Assembly: GCF_006385595.1 (NCBI RefSeq)
Contig: NZ_CP041046.1
Location: 2,542,001-2,606,000, forward strand
Direction: 5' to 3'
Source of the DNA: Luteibacter pinisoli
GTDB lineage: Bacteria; Pseudomonadota; Gammaproteobacteria; Xanthomonadales; Rhodanobacteraceae
Length of the DNA stretch: 64,000 bases
In this document: one piece after another, positions 7,882-14,817 of the stretch
How the letters are laid out: every line of letters starts with the position of its first letter
How positions within the stretch are numbered: the stretch's first letter is position 1
Made by a program: the position numbers and the translations under genes
The notes under the pieces: model-generated
Told to the model about the DNA's origin: nothing
What the model saw: the letters and a program-made list of their open reading frames with translations, nothing else
The model's database searches: none

Positions 7882-8200
7882 ACCAACCCCCTCAAGATTG
7901 AATATTCGACGACACAGTCACGTGTCACGTATCACCCGCGAATGCCCTAAACCTACTCTCCTCCAATCTTGCCGCACTTCTTCCTTGCGATTACTCAGAC
8001 AATTTCAGAGCCCAGAGGCACTGTCCGTCAGCATTCCACTAAAACCTTCCGGCACCTCGTACTTCCACTGACTCCCCTTACGCACTCGAGACCGTCCATT
8101 TTGGACGGTGTTGGCAGCGTCGCTGCCCTGCACGAAGGCAGCTTGCAACGGATGCGCAGCGCCCGAGCGCTTCCCACATAAGGCCAAACGCCACCGTTCC
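7882..8200. other. Intergenic region with one dyad
   Basis: No gene seen. It holds the promoter of the small secreted protein and, at 8091-8109, a perfect 8-bp inverted repeat (ACCGTCCA TTT TGGACGGT). The repeat could be a weak terminator for the peptidase gene or an operator. No T-run follows on either strand. Confidence 0.35.
8091..8109. repeat. Perfect 8-bp inverted repeat
   Basis: ACCGTCCA-TTT-TGGACGGT, lying 92 bp beyond the stop of the leftward ImmA-like gene. Function unknown; see the intergenic entry. Confidence 0.5.
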
Positions 8201-9076
8201 TCAGCGTTTAGGCTTCCAACTTAGTTCGCCCGTCAGCGGCGCGAGCAAGTCGTCGTCGTCGTCCCGCGCCGCGTGCACCGCGACCCGTGGTGCATTCCCC
8301 ACCGCTTCGAAGGTCACGAACGAATAGGTGCGCTGCTTGGGCACGTAGTTCGTGGCTTCTTCATAGGCCATATAGTGCGCGGCTGCATCGGCGAGCGACC
8401 ATTCCGAGGCGTCCAGCTCGGACGAAGGGCCGTCGGTCGCGCTGGCACGCACCAACTGATCCGCCGCCGAGCCCGTTGGTAGCATCCGCCCATTGGCGAT
8501 GCGAAGCCCCGCTTCTTTCGCCGTTCGGCTCGGGAATGCCACTTGGATGCGCCGATCGTTGGCGACCACGAAGGCCAGCGCGTCCTCCGACGCCTTGATC
8601 CACTGCGACGCGACGCAGTGCTGGGACGCATCAAACCGAACACTGAGATCCTGCACGGCCGTCACCGTGAACGCGCGATCGTCGATACAGGGCTTCAATA
8701 CGGAATATGGCACTAGGCACTCCGACGCGAACGCGTCACAAGCCACCTCTTCGACCGGACGACGGCGGGACGACAGAAGCTGTGCATCGTCTGCAGACGG
8801 GGCTTGTCCGTGCACGGATGGCAGCTTCAGCACATGGTGAGCGATTTCATGCAGCACCGTGAACCGCTGGCGCTGCGTGGGCTCGTTGGCGTTGATCCAG
8901 ATGTACCGCTGGCCGCGCCGCTCGACTGTGCTGCCGGACTCGCCGTCGGGGAGGTCCTTATGTAGCACTTGGAATCCCTCGGCCGCAGCCAGGGTCATGA
9001 CGTCGATCGGGATGTCGGTCACGCCGTGGCGTTTGAGGAAGTCGCGAGCGCGAACGATCGCGGTGTTCTCGTCCAT
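8201..9076 (-). CDS. ImmA/IrrE-family metallopeptidase
   Basis: 291 residues from ATG 9076, 14 bp after the regulator's stop. Residues 71-81 contain the zinc-protease signature HEIAHH (H76, E77, H80). The third ligand is probably E110, in the EVACDAFASECLVP segment typical of ImmA/IrrE (DUF955). Family members cleave or relieve a cognate XRE repressor, as in ICEBs1 ImmA-ImmR and deinococcal IrrE-DdrO. The C-terminal half (about 120-291) is a long sensor-like extension. The XRE partner is immediately upstream and faces the ubiquitin-like operon. The likely job is signal-dependent inactivation of that repressor. Confidence 0.85.
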   Translation of the reverse strand: MDENTAIVRARDFLKRHGVTDIPIDVMTLAAAEGFQVLHKDLPDGESGSTVERRGQRYIWINANEPTQRQRFTVLHEIAHHVLKLPSVHGQAPSADDAQLLSSRRRPVEEVACDAFASECLVPYSVLKPCIDDRAFTVTAVQDLSVRFDASQHCVASQWIKASEDALAFVVANDRRIQVAFPSRTAKEAGLRIANGRMLPTGSAADQLVRASATDGPSSELDASEWSLADAAAHYMAYEEATNYVPKQRTYSFVTFEAVGNAPRVAVHAARDDDDDLLAPLTGELSWKPKR

Positions 9077-9090
9077 GAGCAGCCTCAGCC

Positions 9091-9459
9091 TTACAAATCT
9101 TGAATCATCTGGATGCGCTTCATCCAGGCTTCTTCGGTTGTCGGCCGCTCGCCGCGAAAACTTAAGCGGGCCGCGTCGCGCATGTCCTCCCACGGCGTGC
9201 GCAGGTCCGTCAACATGAGGCGATACAGTGCATCGTCCACCGACTGCTCCGCAAGCAGCTCGAGTACTTGGGCCTCGCGCTCACTCAAACGCAACGCCTG
9301 CGCCAGCTTTTGCCGCACATCGACCGACGGCGAAGTGCGATCGCCCTTTTCCAGGCGGTAGATGTAGGCGTGATCCAGATCGGCCGCTCGCTCTTTGAGC
9401 CCACGTAGGCTCAGCTCTTCTCGCTCGCGCATCGCAGCGAGGAACCCCGACAGCTCCAT
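9091..9459 (-). CDS. XRE-family helix-turn-helix regulator
   Basis: 122 residues from ATG 9459, preceded by AGGA at suitable spacing. Residues 4-60 form an XRE/Cro-type HTH (ELSLRGLKERAADLDHAYIY, then RLEKGDRTSPS). The rest is a helical tail. It is followed after 14 bp by the ImmA-type peptidase, a standard repressor/anti-repressor protease pair. Three matching 20-bp dyads (TGTTGY-N8-ACAACR) lie in the divergent region between it and the ubiquitin-like operon and are its probable operators. It is therefore predicted to repress both itself and that operon. Confidence 0.85.
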   Translation of the reverse strand: MELSGFLAAMREREELSLRGLKERAADLDHAYIYRLEKGDRTSPSVDVRQKLAQALRLSEREAQVLELLAEQSVDDALYRLMLTDLRTPWEDMRDAARLSFRGERPTTEEAWMKRIQMIQDL

Positions 9460-9499
9460 AAAAATCCTGTGTTGATTTCCTGCGAAACCCAAGATAGGC

Positions 9500-9519
9500 T
9501 GTTGTCCAGCCGAACAACA
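9500..9519. promoter_or_regulatory. Operator dyad 1 (TGTTGT-N8-ACAACA)
   Basis: A 20-bp perfect-arm dyad, closest of the three to the XRE gene (start 9459). It shares half-sites and spacing with the dyads at 9570 and 9618. Probable binding site of the XRE regulator. A weaker half-site (TGTTGA at 9470) lies between it and the gene. Confidence 0.65.
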
Positions 9520-9534
9520 CGCTACATCTTGAGC

Positions 9535-9558
9535 GCCGTCCCCAGCGGACGGCTTTTT
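9535..9558 (+). terminator. Intrinsic-terminator-like hairpin 1 in the divergent region
   Basis: GCCGTCC-CCAGC-GGACGGC followed by TTTTT (9554-9558), between operator dyads 1 and 2. In the rightward direction it would terminate or attenuate transcripts starting near dyad 1. Confidence 0.5.
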
Positions 9559-9569
9559 AAGACACGCGG

Positions 9570-9589
9570 TGTTGCCTGGCAGGACAACG
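9570..9589. promoter_or_regulatory. Operator dyad 2 (TGTTGC-N8-ACAACG)
   Basis: Second 20-bp dyad with the same half-sites and spacing, one base off in the right arm. Its right arm overlaps the 5' arm of hairpin 2. Confidence 0.6.
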
Positions 9590-9606
9590 GCCGCGCGCCG
9601 TTTTTT
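9586..9606 (+). terminator. Intrinsic-terminator-like hairpin 2 in the divergent region
   Basis: AACGGC-CGCGC-GCCGTT followed by further T residues to 9606. It sits between dyads 2 and 3, upstream of the rightward operon. Confidence 0.4.
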
Positions 9607-9617
9607 GATGACCGTAG

Positions 9618-9637
9618 TGTTGCCTGAATAAACAACA
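9618..9637. promoter_or_regulatory. Operator dyad 3 (TGTTGC-N8-ACAACA)
   Basis: Third 20-bp dyad. It abuts the AGGAG ribosome site (9637-9641) of the first gene of the ubiquitin-like operon, so a bound repressor would block transcription at or just after initiation. Confidence 0.65.
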
Positions 9638-9647
9638 GGAGCAACCC

Positions 9648-9827
9648 GTGACAGCCAAGACGTTCAAACCCGGCCAGAAAGCACCGACATCCGGCCAATG
9701 CGCCATTAACGGCGCCCGTGGCGGCAAAGGCCCTGAGCGCACCGTGGTGCGCGGCGAGCCGTTGCCACCCACGCCATCGCCCGGCTCGCGCTATCGCCTA
9801 GTCGACCCCACCCGGCACAAACCCTGA
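9648..9827 (+). CDS. YjzC-like small protein
   Basis: 59 codons from GTG 9648, with AGGAG at 9637-9641. The protein begins MTAKTFKPGQKAPTSGQ, has an NGARGGKGPERTVVRGEP core and ends RYRLVDPTRHKP. This is the hallmark of the small YjzC-like family (FKPGQ.AP.SGQ ... GGK..ERT...GE..PPTP...Y.LVDPT.H). The fold is expected to be a small beta-rich domain; function is unknown. It is the first gene after dyad 3 and lies 34 bp before the poly-ubiquitin-like gene, so it is probably the promoter-proximal gene of that operon. Whether it is a substrate, a regulator or the system's trigger is unknown. Confidence 0.8.
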   Translation: MTAKTFKPGQKAPTSGQCAINGARGGKGPERTVVRGEPLPPTPSPGSRYRLVDPTRHKP

Positions 9828-9861
9828 CCGCCACCGCGCGGCTTCCCCCGATCGAGGACCG

Positions 9862-10617
9862 ATGATGAACACTCCGTTTGATGCCACCGTTGAAGACATC
9901 GCGCAGGCCGCTCGCGACGGTCGTCCCCCGCGCGATCACGGGCCCTATGGCCTGCGAGTGGGCGACGACCACTTGCACTACACCGCTGCGGTGCTCGCCG
10001 ACCCGGTGCCGCTCGGTGCACAGATTCTGGAAGCCGCCGGGCTAAATCCGGTTCGAGAGTACATGCTGCTTCAGATCATGCGCGACGGCTCCACCAAGGA
10101 AGTGCGCGCCGAGGACTCGGTGGACCTGCGCCAGCCAGGCCTTGAGACGTTCGTCGCATTCCACGGCGATCGGCTGTATCGGTTGACGTTGAACGATCGA
10201 TCTATGGATTGGGGCACGCGGTGGATCACCGCAGCCGTGCTGCTCACGCTCGCTCGTGTCGATCCAGCCGCCTTCGAGGTCGTGCTCCTTCACCCTCAGG
10301 GCCAGAATCGGGTGCTCAGCGGCGAGGATCGCGCCGACTTGGACGACCCCGGGGTCGAACGGTTTGAAACGATTCCGCTGGCGATTGAGATCTTCGTCAA
10401 CACTGAGCCCAAGGTCGTCCATCAGCGCGTCCTCGACTTTTGGCAGGTCGTGCGTCTGGAGTATCCGCACGCCGACCCGAGCCAGGCGCAAGCGTCCTAC
10501 ACCGTCACCTATGCCAAGGGGCCCAAGGCCAACCCATCGGGCACCTTGGTGAAAGGTCAATCCGTCGTGGTCAAACAGAGGATGGAATTCGATGTCTTCG
10601 TCACCGATCGGTCGTAG
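9862..10617 (+). CDS. Poly-ubiquitin-like (multiubiquitin-domain) protein
   Basis: 251 residues, with GAGGA upstream of ATG 9862. After an N-terminal tail (1-28) I read three consecutive ubiquitin-like (beta-grasp) units: about 29-100 (YGLRVGDDHLHY onward), 101-171 (DRLYRLTLNDRSMDW onward) and 172-251. The last contains GTLVKGQSVVVKQRMEFDVF and ends in VTDRS. This matches the prokaryotic multiubiquitin family (PF14452-like) in operons with E1 and protease genes. There is no C-terminal Gly-Gly; units would need noncanonical processing or activation. The E1 gene overlaps the end by 26 bp. It is probably the modifier conjugated to targets in a stress or phage response. Confidence 0.8.
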   Translation: MMNTPFDATVEDIAQAARDGRPPRDHGPYGLRVGDDHLHYTAAVLADPVPLGAQILEAAGLNPVREYMLLQIMRDGSTKEVRAEDSVDLRQPGLETFVAFHGDRLYRLTLNDRSMDWGTRWITAAVLLTLARVDPAAFEVVLLHPQGQNRVLSGEDRADLDDPGVERFETIPLAIEIFVNTEPKVVHQRVLDFWQVVRLEYPHADPSQAQASYTVTYAKGPKANPSGTLVKGQSVVVKQRMEFDVFVTDRS

Positions 10618-11794
10618 TCCCGACCTCCTGCGCCTACGAAACGAAGGGTTCAACCTCGAAGTACGCGCCGGCTACTTGCTGGTGCATGAGGTGCCCTACG
10701 CGACCGCCCAGAGTACGGTGGCGCGCGGCACCCTAGCCTTTCAGCTGGACTTGACCGCGGACATCGCGGTCAAGCCTCAAAACCACACTGCCTACTTCAT
10801 TGGTGCTTGCCCTTGCGACGCGCAAGGGCAAGCACTGAACGCCATCATCAACAACAGCCAGTCCACGACGGTCAACGGCATAACGGTCAATCACTACCTG
10901 TCCGCCAAGCCGCGCACGCCTGACGGCCTGTATCCGGACTACTACACTAAGGTCACGCAGTATGTGGCTCAGATTGCCGGCCCGGCCCAAGCACTGAGGC
11001 CGGGCATGGATGCCAAGGGCTTCCGCGTCGTCGAGGCCACGGTTGGTGAATCAGTCTTTGCATACGAGGATACCGCCTCCACGCGTGCCGGAATCGCGCT
11101 GGCCACCGATCGTTTCAAGAACCAGCGCATCGCCATCGTCGGGCTCGGCGGTACTGGCGCCTATGTACTCGATCAAGTCGCCAAGACCCCAGTGTCGAAC
11201 ATCCACCTGTGGGACGGCGATGCTCAACATCAGCACAACGCGTTCCGCTCGCCTGGCGCCATGCCCGTCGACGCCCTGCGCGCCACACCGAACAAGGCAA
11301 ACTATTGGGCGAGCGTCTACGGCGCCATGCATCGCCACATCGTGCCCCACGCCGTCATGATCACCGCTGAGAACGCTCAAGCGTTGCGCGAGTTCGACCA
11401 TGTGTTTTTGTGCGTCGACCGCGCCGAACCCCGCCGACTCATCCTTGAAGCCCTGGCCGGGTCGTCCGCAACCCTCATCGATGTCGGCATCGGCATGCGC
11501 ATGAACAGCGCCAACGCGCTTGTAGGCCAGTGCCGGGTGTCGGTCGTGGATCCACAACGCAGCGCCGTTGCGATCGCCACCCTTCCAATGGCGGGTGCCG
11601 ATGACGACAATCTGTACACGACCAACATCCAAGTCGCCGACCTCAACATGATCAACGCTGGCCTGGCCATCCATGCTTGGAAAACGCGCTTGGGCTTCTA
11701 CGCCTCAATGACCCAGTCACACCTGACGGTTTTTGCGACCTCCAACAGCACGATGGCAACCGCCACCGACGAGGGGAATGCATGCGCCGCGTGA
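10592..11794 (+). CDS. E1-like adenylyltransferase (DUF6791-ThiF fusion)
   Basis: 400 residues. The N-terminal part (1-150) resembles the DUF6791/E2-associated domain found fused to E1s in these operons and contains C73 and C75 (IGACPCD). Residues about 175-330 are a ThiF/MoeB/UBA-type Rossmann adenylation domain: glycine loop VGLGGTGA (183-190), acidic strand end WDGD (207-210), and C274 in FLCVDRAEP, where the family usually has a catalytic or structural Cys/Asp. It would adenylate the C-terminus of the ubiquitin-like protein. No free-standing E2 gene is seen, so the N-terminal domain may supply the transfer step. It overlaps both neighbours (26 bp and 13 bp), implying coupled translation. 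Confidence 0.85.
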   Translation: MSSSPIGRSPDLLRLRNEGFNLEVRAGYLLVHEVPYATAQSTVARGTLAFQLDLTADIAVKPQNHTAYFIGACPCDAQGQALNAIINNSQSTTVNGITVNHYLSAKPRTPDGLYPDYYTKVTQYVAQIAGPAQALRPGMDAKGFRVVEATVGESVFAYEDTASTRAGIALATDRFKNQRIAIVGLGGTGAYVLDQVAKTPVSNIHLWDGDAQHQHNAFRSPGAMPVDALRATPNKANYWASVYGAMHRHIVPHAVMITAENAQALREFDHVFLCVDRAEPRRLILEALAGSSATLIDVGIGMRMNSANALVGQCRVSVVDPQRSAVAIATLPMAGADDDNLYTTNIQVADLNMINAGLAIHAWKTRLGFYASMTQSHLTVFATSNSTMATATDEGNACAA

Positions 11795-12225
11795 CCCGCT
11801 TTGATCATCGCTTCGTCGAAAGCTTTCCCAAGCCGTTGGAGCCAGGTGTGCTCTATGTGTCCACCCGCTTTCGTACCGCGGCACATCTGTGTGCATGCGG
11901 CTGCGAGACCAAGGTGGTGACACCGCTCTCGCCGGCGAGCTGGGTGCTGACATTCGACGGCGATACCGTGTCGCTCTCGCCATCGGTGGGCAATGGGCGC
12001 ATCGCGTGTCGATCGCATTATTTCATTCGCGCCAACGCTGTGATTTGGGCGAGGCCCATGAGCGATGCCGACTCGGCAGCTGCGCAGCGGCACGACGCGC
12101 AAACGCGGGGACGCTACTACAGCGCGGCGCCTGAACCACGTCCAGCCCCCGCATCGGCACCCGCACCCGTTGCGCCAGCGACGGCGCGCTCTTGGTGGCG
12201 GCGCTGGCGAGACTGGCTCGGTTAA
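11782..12225 (+). CDS. DUF6527-family protein of ubiquitin-like operon
   Basis: 147 residues from ATG 11782, overlapping the E1 gene by 13 bp. The core matches DUF6527: HLCACGCETKVVTPLSP, then WVLTFDGDTVSLSPSVGN and ACRSHYFIRANAVIWA. The Cys cluster and CRSHY suggest a metal or catalytic centre. The C-terminus (105-147) is Ala/Pro-rich and ends in a basic Trp-rich tail (ARSWWRRWRDWLG), perhaps for membrane or partner binding. In recently described bacterial ubiquitination-like (Bub-type) operons, as I recall, DUF6527 proteins act as processing or deconjugating peptidases; I could not check this. That role would fit a poly-modifier with no exposed diglycine. Confidence 0.75.
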   Translation: MRRVTRFDHRFVESFPKPLEPGVLYVSTRFRTAAHLCACGCETKVVTPLSPASWVLTFDGDTVSLSPSVGNGRIACRSHYFIRANAVIWARPMSDADSAAAQRHDAQTRGRYYSAAPEPRPAPASAPAPVAPATARSWWRRWRDWLG

Positions 12226-12243
12226 GCGCTTCGAGACGCAGCC

Positions 12244-13164
12244 ATGGACATCACGCTCATCCCATTCGCCTGGCATCCCGAGCGAAACATGTTGGTCGGT
12301 ATCGATGCGGTTCCACCGGGCATGCAGTGCGGCTGCGTCTGCCCCTCGTGCCACGCGCACCTCCTAGCCCGCCAGGGCCAGCAGCGCACCTGGCATTTCG
12401 CTCACGCGCCCCGATCCGACCAGCAGGCGATCGACAACATGTGCGAGTTTTCGTGGGCCGTATCAGTGCGTTTGATGGCGCGCCAAGTGTTGGGGTCGTT
12501 GCGAACCATCCAGTTGCCCGCACCCATTTTTCCACTGTTCGCCGACGACCTGCACCGCCGTGCACCCGCACCCACCCTGACACTGACCGCGCCCGACCGG
12601 CTTCCGCTACACGGCGTACAGGTCGACACGACGCTTGAGCACTTGCCGGTGGACGCCGTGGTCGACACCGACATGGGCCTCTGGTGCCTCTACTTCACGC
12701 ACCGCCAACGGCCGGTGCCCGCAGGTCTAGAAGCGCTGGCCGCACACGGTATTTGTGTGATCGCCGTCGACTTGGAGGGATACGCAAAGATCTTGACGAA
12801 AGGCAGCCCGCCAGAGGGGCATCGCGAAGCGCTCGCCGCGTTCCTGTCCGAAGACACGGATCACAAAGCATGGGTGGCTCACCCGGCGCTGGACGAGGCC
12901 CGCGGACACGCGCTCGAAGAACGCGCGCGCGACCCGGCCTTGGCGCCCATTAGGACCGAACAGCCGCCAGCCCCTCACTGGCCGAGACCCGCCGCTGTAC
13001 GCCGATCACCCTCTCGTCCAAGGCCCTCCGGAGCGCCGTGGATGCCGGTCCTTCCTAGCGTATTCGCGTGCCAGATTTGCGAGCATCGCTTTACCGCATT
13101 TGGCAAGCACCCGGCCTGCCCGCACTGCGCGACCCGATTTGCCGCCGTCCCCGTCGGCGACTGA
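12244..13164 (+). CDS. CoiA-like zinc-binding protein with C-terminal zinc ribbon
   Basis: 306 residues. The N-terminal module has CVCPSC (31-36) followed by RTWHFAHA (H51, H54), the zinc-ribbon-like signature at the start of CoiA-type competence nucleases. The middle (about 120-215) contains a possible nuclease-fold core (VDAVVDTDMGLWCLYFT), but I do not see a full PD-(D/E)xK motif. A Pro/Arg-rich linker (about 235-265) leads to a second zinc ribbon (CQIC...CPHC). It begins 18 bp after the DUF6527 gene, so it belongs to the operon and may be the nucleic-acid-acting effector. Role inferred from context. Confidence 0.65.
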   Translation: MDITLIPFAWHPERNMLVGIDAVPPGMQCGCVCPSCHAHLLARQGQQRTWHFAHAPRSDQQAIDNMCEFSWAVSVRLMARQVLGSLRTIQLPAPIFPLFADDLHRRAPAPTLTLTAPDRLPLHGVQVDTTLEHLPVDAVVDTDMGLWCLYFTHRQRPVPAGLEALAAHGICVIAVDLEGYAKILTKGSPPEGHREALAAFLSEDTDHKAWVAHPALDEARGHALEERARDPALAPIRTEQPPAPHWPRPAAVRRSPSRPRPSGAPWMPVLPSVFACQICEHRFTAFGKHPACPHCATRFAAVPVGD

Positions 13165-13257
13165 CCTCTCCCATCCGTTTCCTGGTGGCGTCGAAGATCC
13201 CATGTCCGACGGCGCCGCTTCATTGCAGCCCTATGCTGCGTCTTCCACGAGAGCACC

Positions 13258-14361
13258 ATGACCTCAGCGTCTCCAACCCCGACACTCACTCCTTTTGGCT
13301 CTGTCTCCCAACTCCTCGTCTGGATGGCTGAACGCGCCGCCCCGCTGGCTGCCGTGGTCCTTGGCATCGCCGCGTTGTATTGGTCGGATTTCCGTCGAGA
13401 GTTTGCTCTGCCCGTGGGCTTTGCGAGCAGCAGCATGCTCACCGCACTCCCTTCGCTGGCCGCCATCGTGTGCATCGTCGTTGGGGCCTTGGTAGCCGGC
13501 GTCGCCATGCCCGCCTTGGTCCTCACCCATCCCCTTCGCCCCGGCGCGCCCACCTTGGCCGCACTCCTGCGAACGCCTGTGGATACCAACACCGGCGAGC
13601 GACAGAACGTGCGGGCTTCTCGCATGATCGAGCGCTATTGGCTGGGCATGGCCGCCGCATCGGCGCTGACCTGGGCCGGCGTCATCTCCTGGATGACGTT
13701 GTGTTCGGGCACGTACCCCGGTTATGGCGTGACGGTTCTCATGGCCGTCATCGCTCTACAAACGGTGGCGGCGGGGCCAGTGCTGCGCCACGCGCTGCAG
13801 ACTCCCTCGCCTGCGTCCATCAGCTTTTACCTGTTGCTGTTCGTGAGCCTCATCTTCCAGTGCGTCATCGCGTTCTGGGTGATGTACGTGCTGTTGAAAA
13901 CGATCGTGGCCTTCACGGCCTGGAGCCTGGCCACTCGGGGTACCGTGTTCATCGTGCTCATGGTGATCGCCGCCATCATGCAACTGGTCGTAGCCATGCA
14001 AGTCACCAAGGGGTGGTATCCAAACTTGCTCAAGCACGTCCTCTGCCTGGGACTGTTGATCTTGGGGGCCACAGGTATGGTGCCCCCGATCGCCGCTCGG
14101 CTCTCGTCCTACGCGCTGCTCTCCACGGCAACCCCAGGGCGGACTTGCACCATCGTGCGCCTCACCCATGGCAGCACTGACGCGAGCATCGCCCCGCTCC
14201 TCGAGAGTCCCGGTGCCGTGCGCTCCAAGCCGCTCAATGTGGTGTATCCGGACGATACGACGTTGTACGTGAAAGAGACGATGGACGGGCCTACCTATCT
14301 CATCGATGCCAAACGCGTCGCCGGCACCGAAGCGTGCAAGGACGAACCAACGCCCCCCTAA
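13258..14361 (+). CDS. Polytopic membrane protein of unknown function
   Basis: 367 residues with about seven predicted membrane helices (about 24-42, 60-84, 127-147, 155-173, 188-216, 228-247, 260-279), then a soluble C-terminal region (about 285-367) containing Cys residues and likely extracytoplasmic. I do not recognise the family. It follows the CoiA-like gene by 93 bp on the same strand and may be the last gene of the ubiquitin-like operon, for example a membrane-acting effector or anchor. Alternatively it is an independent cargo gene. Confidence 0.6.
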   Translation: MTSASPTPTLTPFGSVSQLLVWMAERAAPLAAVVLGIAALYWSDFRREFALPVGFASSSMLTALPSLAAIVCIVVGALVAGVAMPALVLTHPLRPGAPTLAALLRTPVDTNTGERQNVRASRMIERYWLGMAAASALTWAGVISWMTLCSGTYPGYGVTVLMAVIALQTVAAGPVLRHALQTPSPASISFYLLLFVSLIFQCVIAFWVMYVLLKTIVAFTAWSLATRGTVFIVLMVIAAIMQLVVAMQVTKGWYPNLLKHVLCLGLLILGATGMVPPIAARLSSYALLSTATPGRTCTIVRLTHGSTDASIAPLLESPGAVRSKPLNVVYPDDTTLYVKETMDGPTYLIDAKRVAGTEACKDEPTPP

Positions 14362-14387
14362 TGAACCTCGGCACGAGGCGAAGATCA

Positions 14388-14414
14388 CACCCTGAGGCTC
14401 GTCACCCTGAGGCT
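14388..14414 (+). repeat. 12-bp tandem direct repeat
   Basis: CACCCTGAGGCT occurs twice, three bases apart, just after the membrane-protein stop. It could be part of a dispersed extragenic repeat; no other copy was noticed in the window. Confidence 0.45.
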
Positions 14415-14531
14415 AAGCGCGCGAAGCCCTGCCACGGTGCGATGTTCGAGCACTATCAATTAATACCTTGGAAGGTCTGGGGCTGCGAAAAAAAGGTGGC
14501 CGTGCCTAGCACGCGCCATCCGCCGCATCGA

Positions 14532-14557
14532 ACAAGTCGCCCTCCGGGGTGGCTTGT
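14532..14557. terminator. Hairpin, probable terminator
   Basis: ACAAGTCGCCC-TCCG-GGGTGGCTTGT, an 11-bp stem with two G-T wobbles, followed by TGTTTG. It probably ends the rightward operon. Confidence 0.5.
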
Positions 14558-14716
14558 TGTTTGTCCACAGCGGTACGGCGCCCAGCGCATGAGATCACCG
14601 AAAGCCTTAGCCTTCCGCGTCTCTACACCGAGGGGTACAGCAATCGGTTGATCAACGGGGGGCGAGTGCCGAGTGGCGGCCTAACCACTAGTTTGAAGAC
14701 TCGCTAAGAATATCAA

Positions 14717-14740
14717 TGGGCGGAGAGGGTGGGACTCGAG
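14717..14740 (-). other. Possible tRNA-Ser 3'-end remnant / attachment-site scar
   Basis: Read on the minus strand, the segment ends CGAGTCCCACCCTCTCCGCCCA, close to the T-loop to CCA end of a tRNA-Ser gene but with one extra C. No cloverleaf extends beyond it. Integrases often leave such 3'-end copies as att sites; no integrase is adjacent. Confidence 0.25.
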
Positions 14741-14817
14741 CTTCTGCACCGGCTGCGGCATGTACGAGCGACTCTGGAAGTCGCTGTCTCGGCCCTTCGT
14801 CTTTGCGCCTAACCTTA

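Larger units (their letters stand above)
14362..14817. other. Non-coding junction with repeats, terminator and tRNA-like fragment
   Basis: No gene supported. It contains a 12-bp direct repeat (14388-14399 and 14403-14414), a terminator-like hairpin (14532-14557) and a short segment resembling the 3' end of a tRNA-Ser on the minus strand (14717-14740). It looks like an island junction or mobile-element scar. Confidence 0.4.

Noticed and set aside
14700..14800. Intact tRNA gene
   Set aside because: Only about 22 bases resemble a tRNA 3' end; no T-arm 5' strand, anticodon arm or acceptor partner could be paired.
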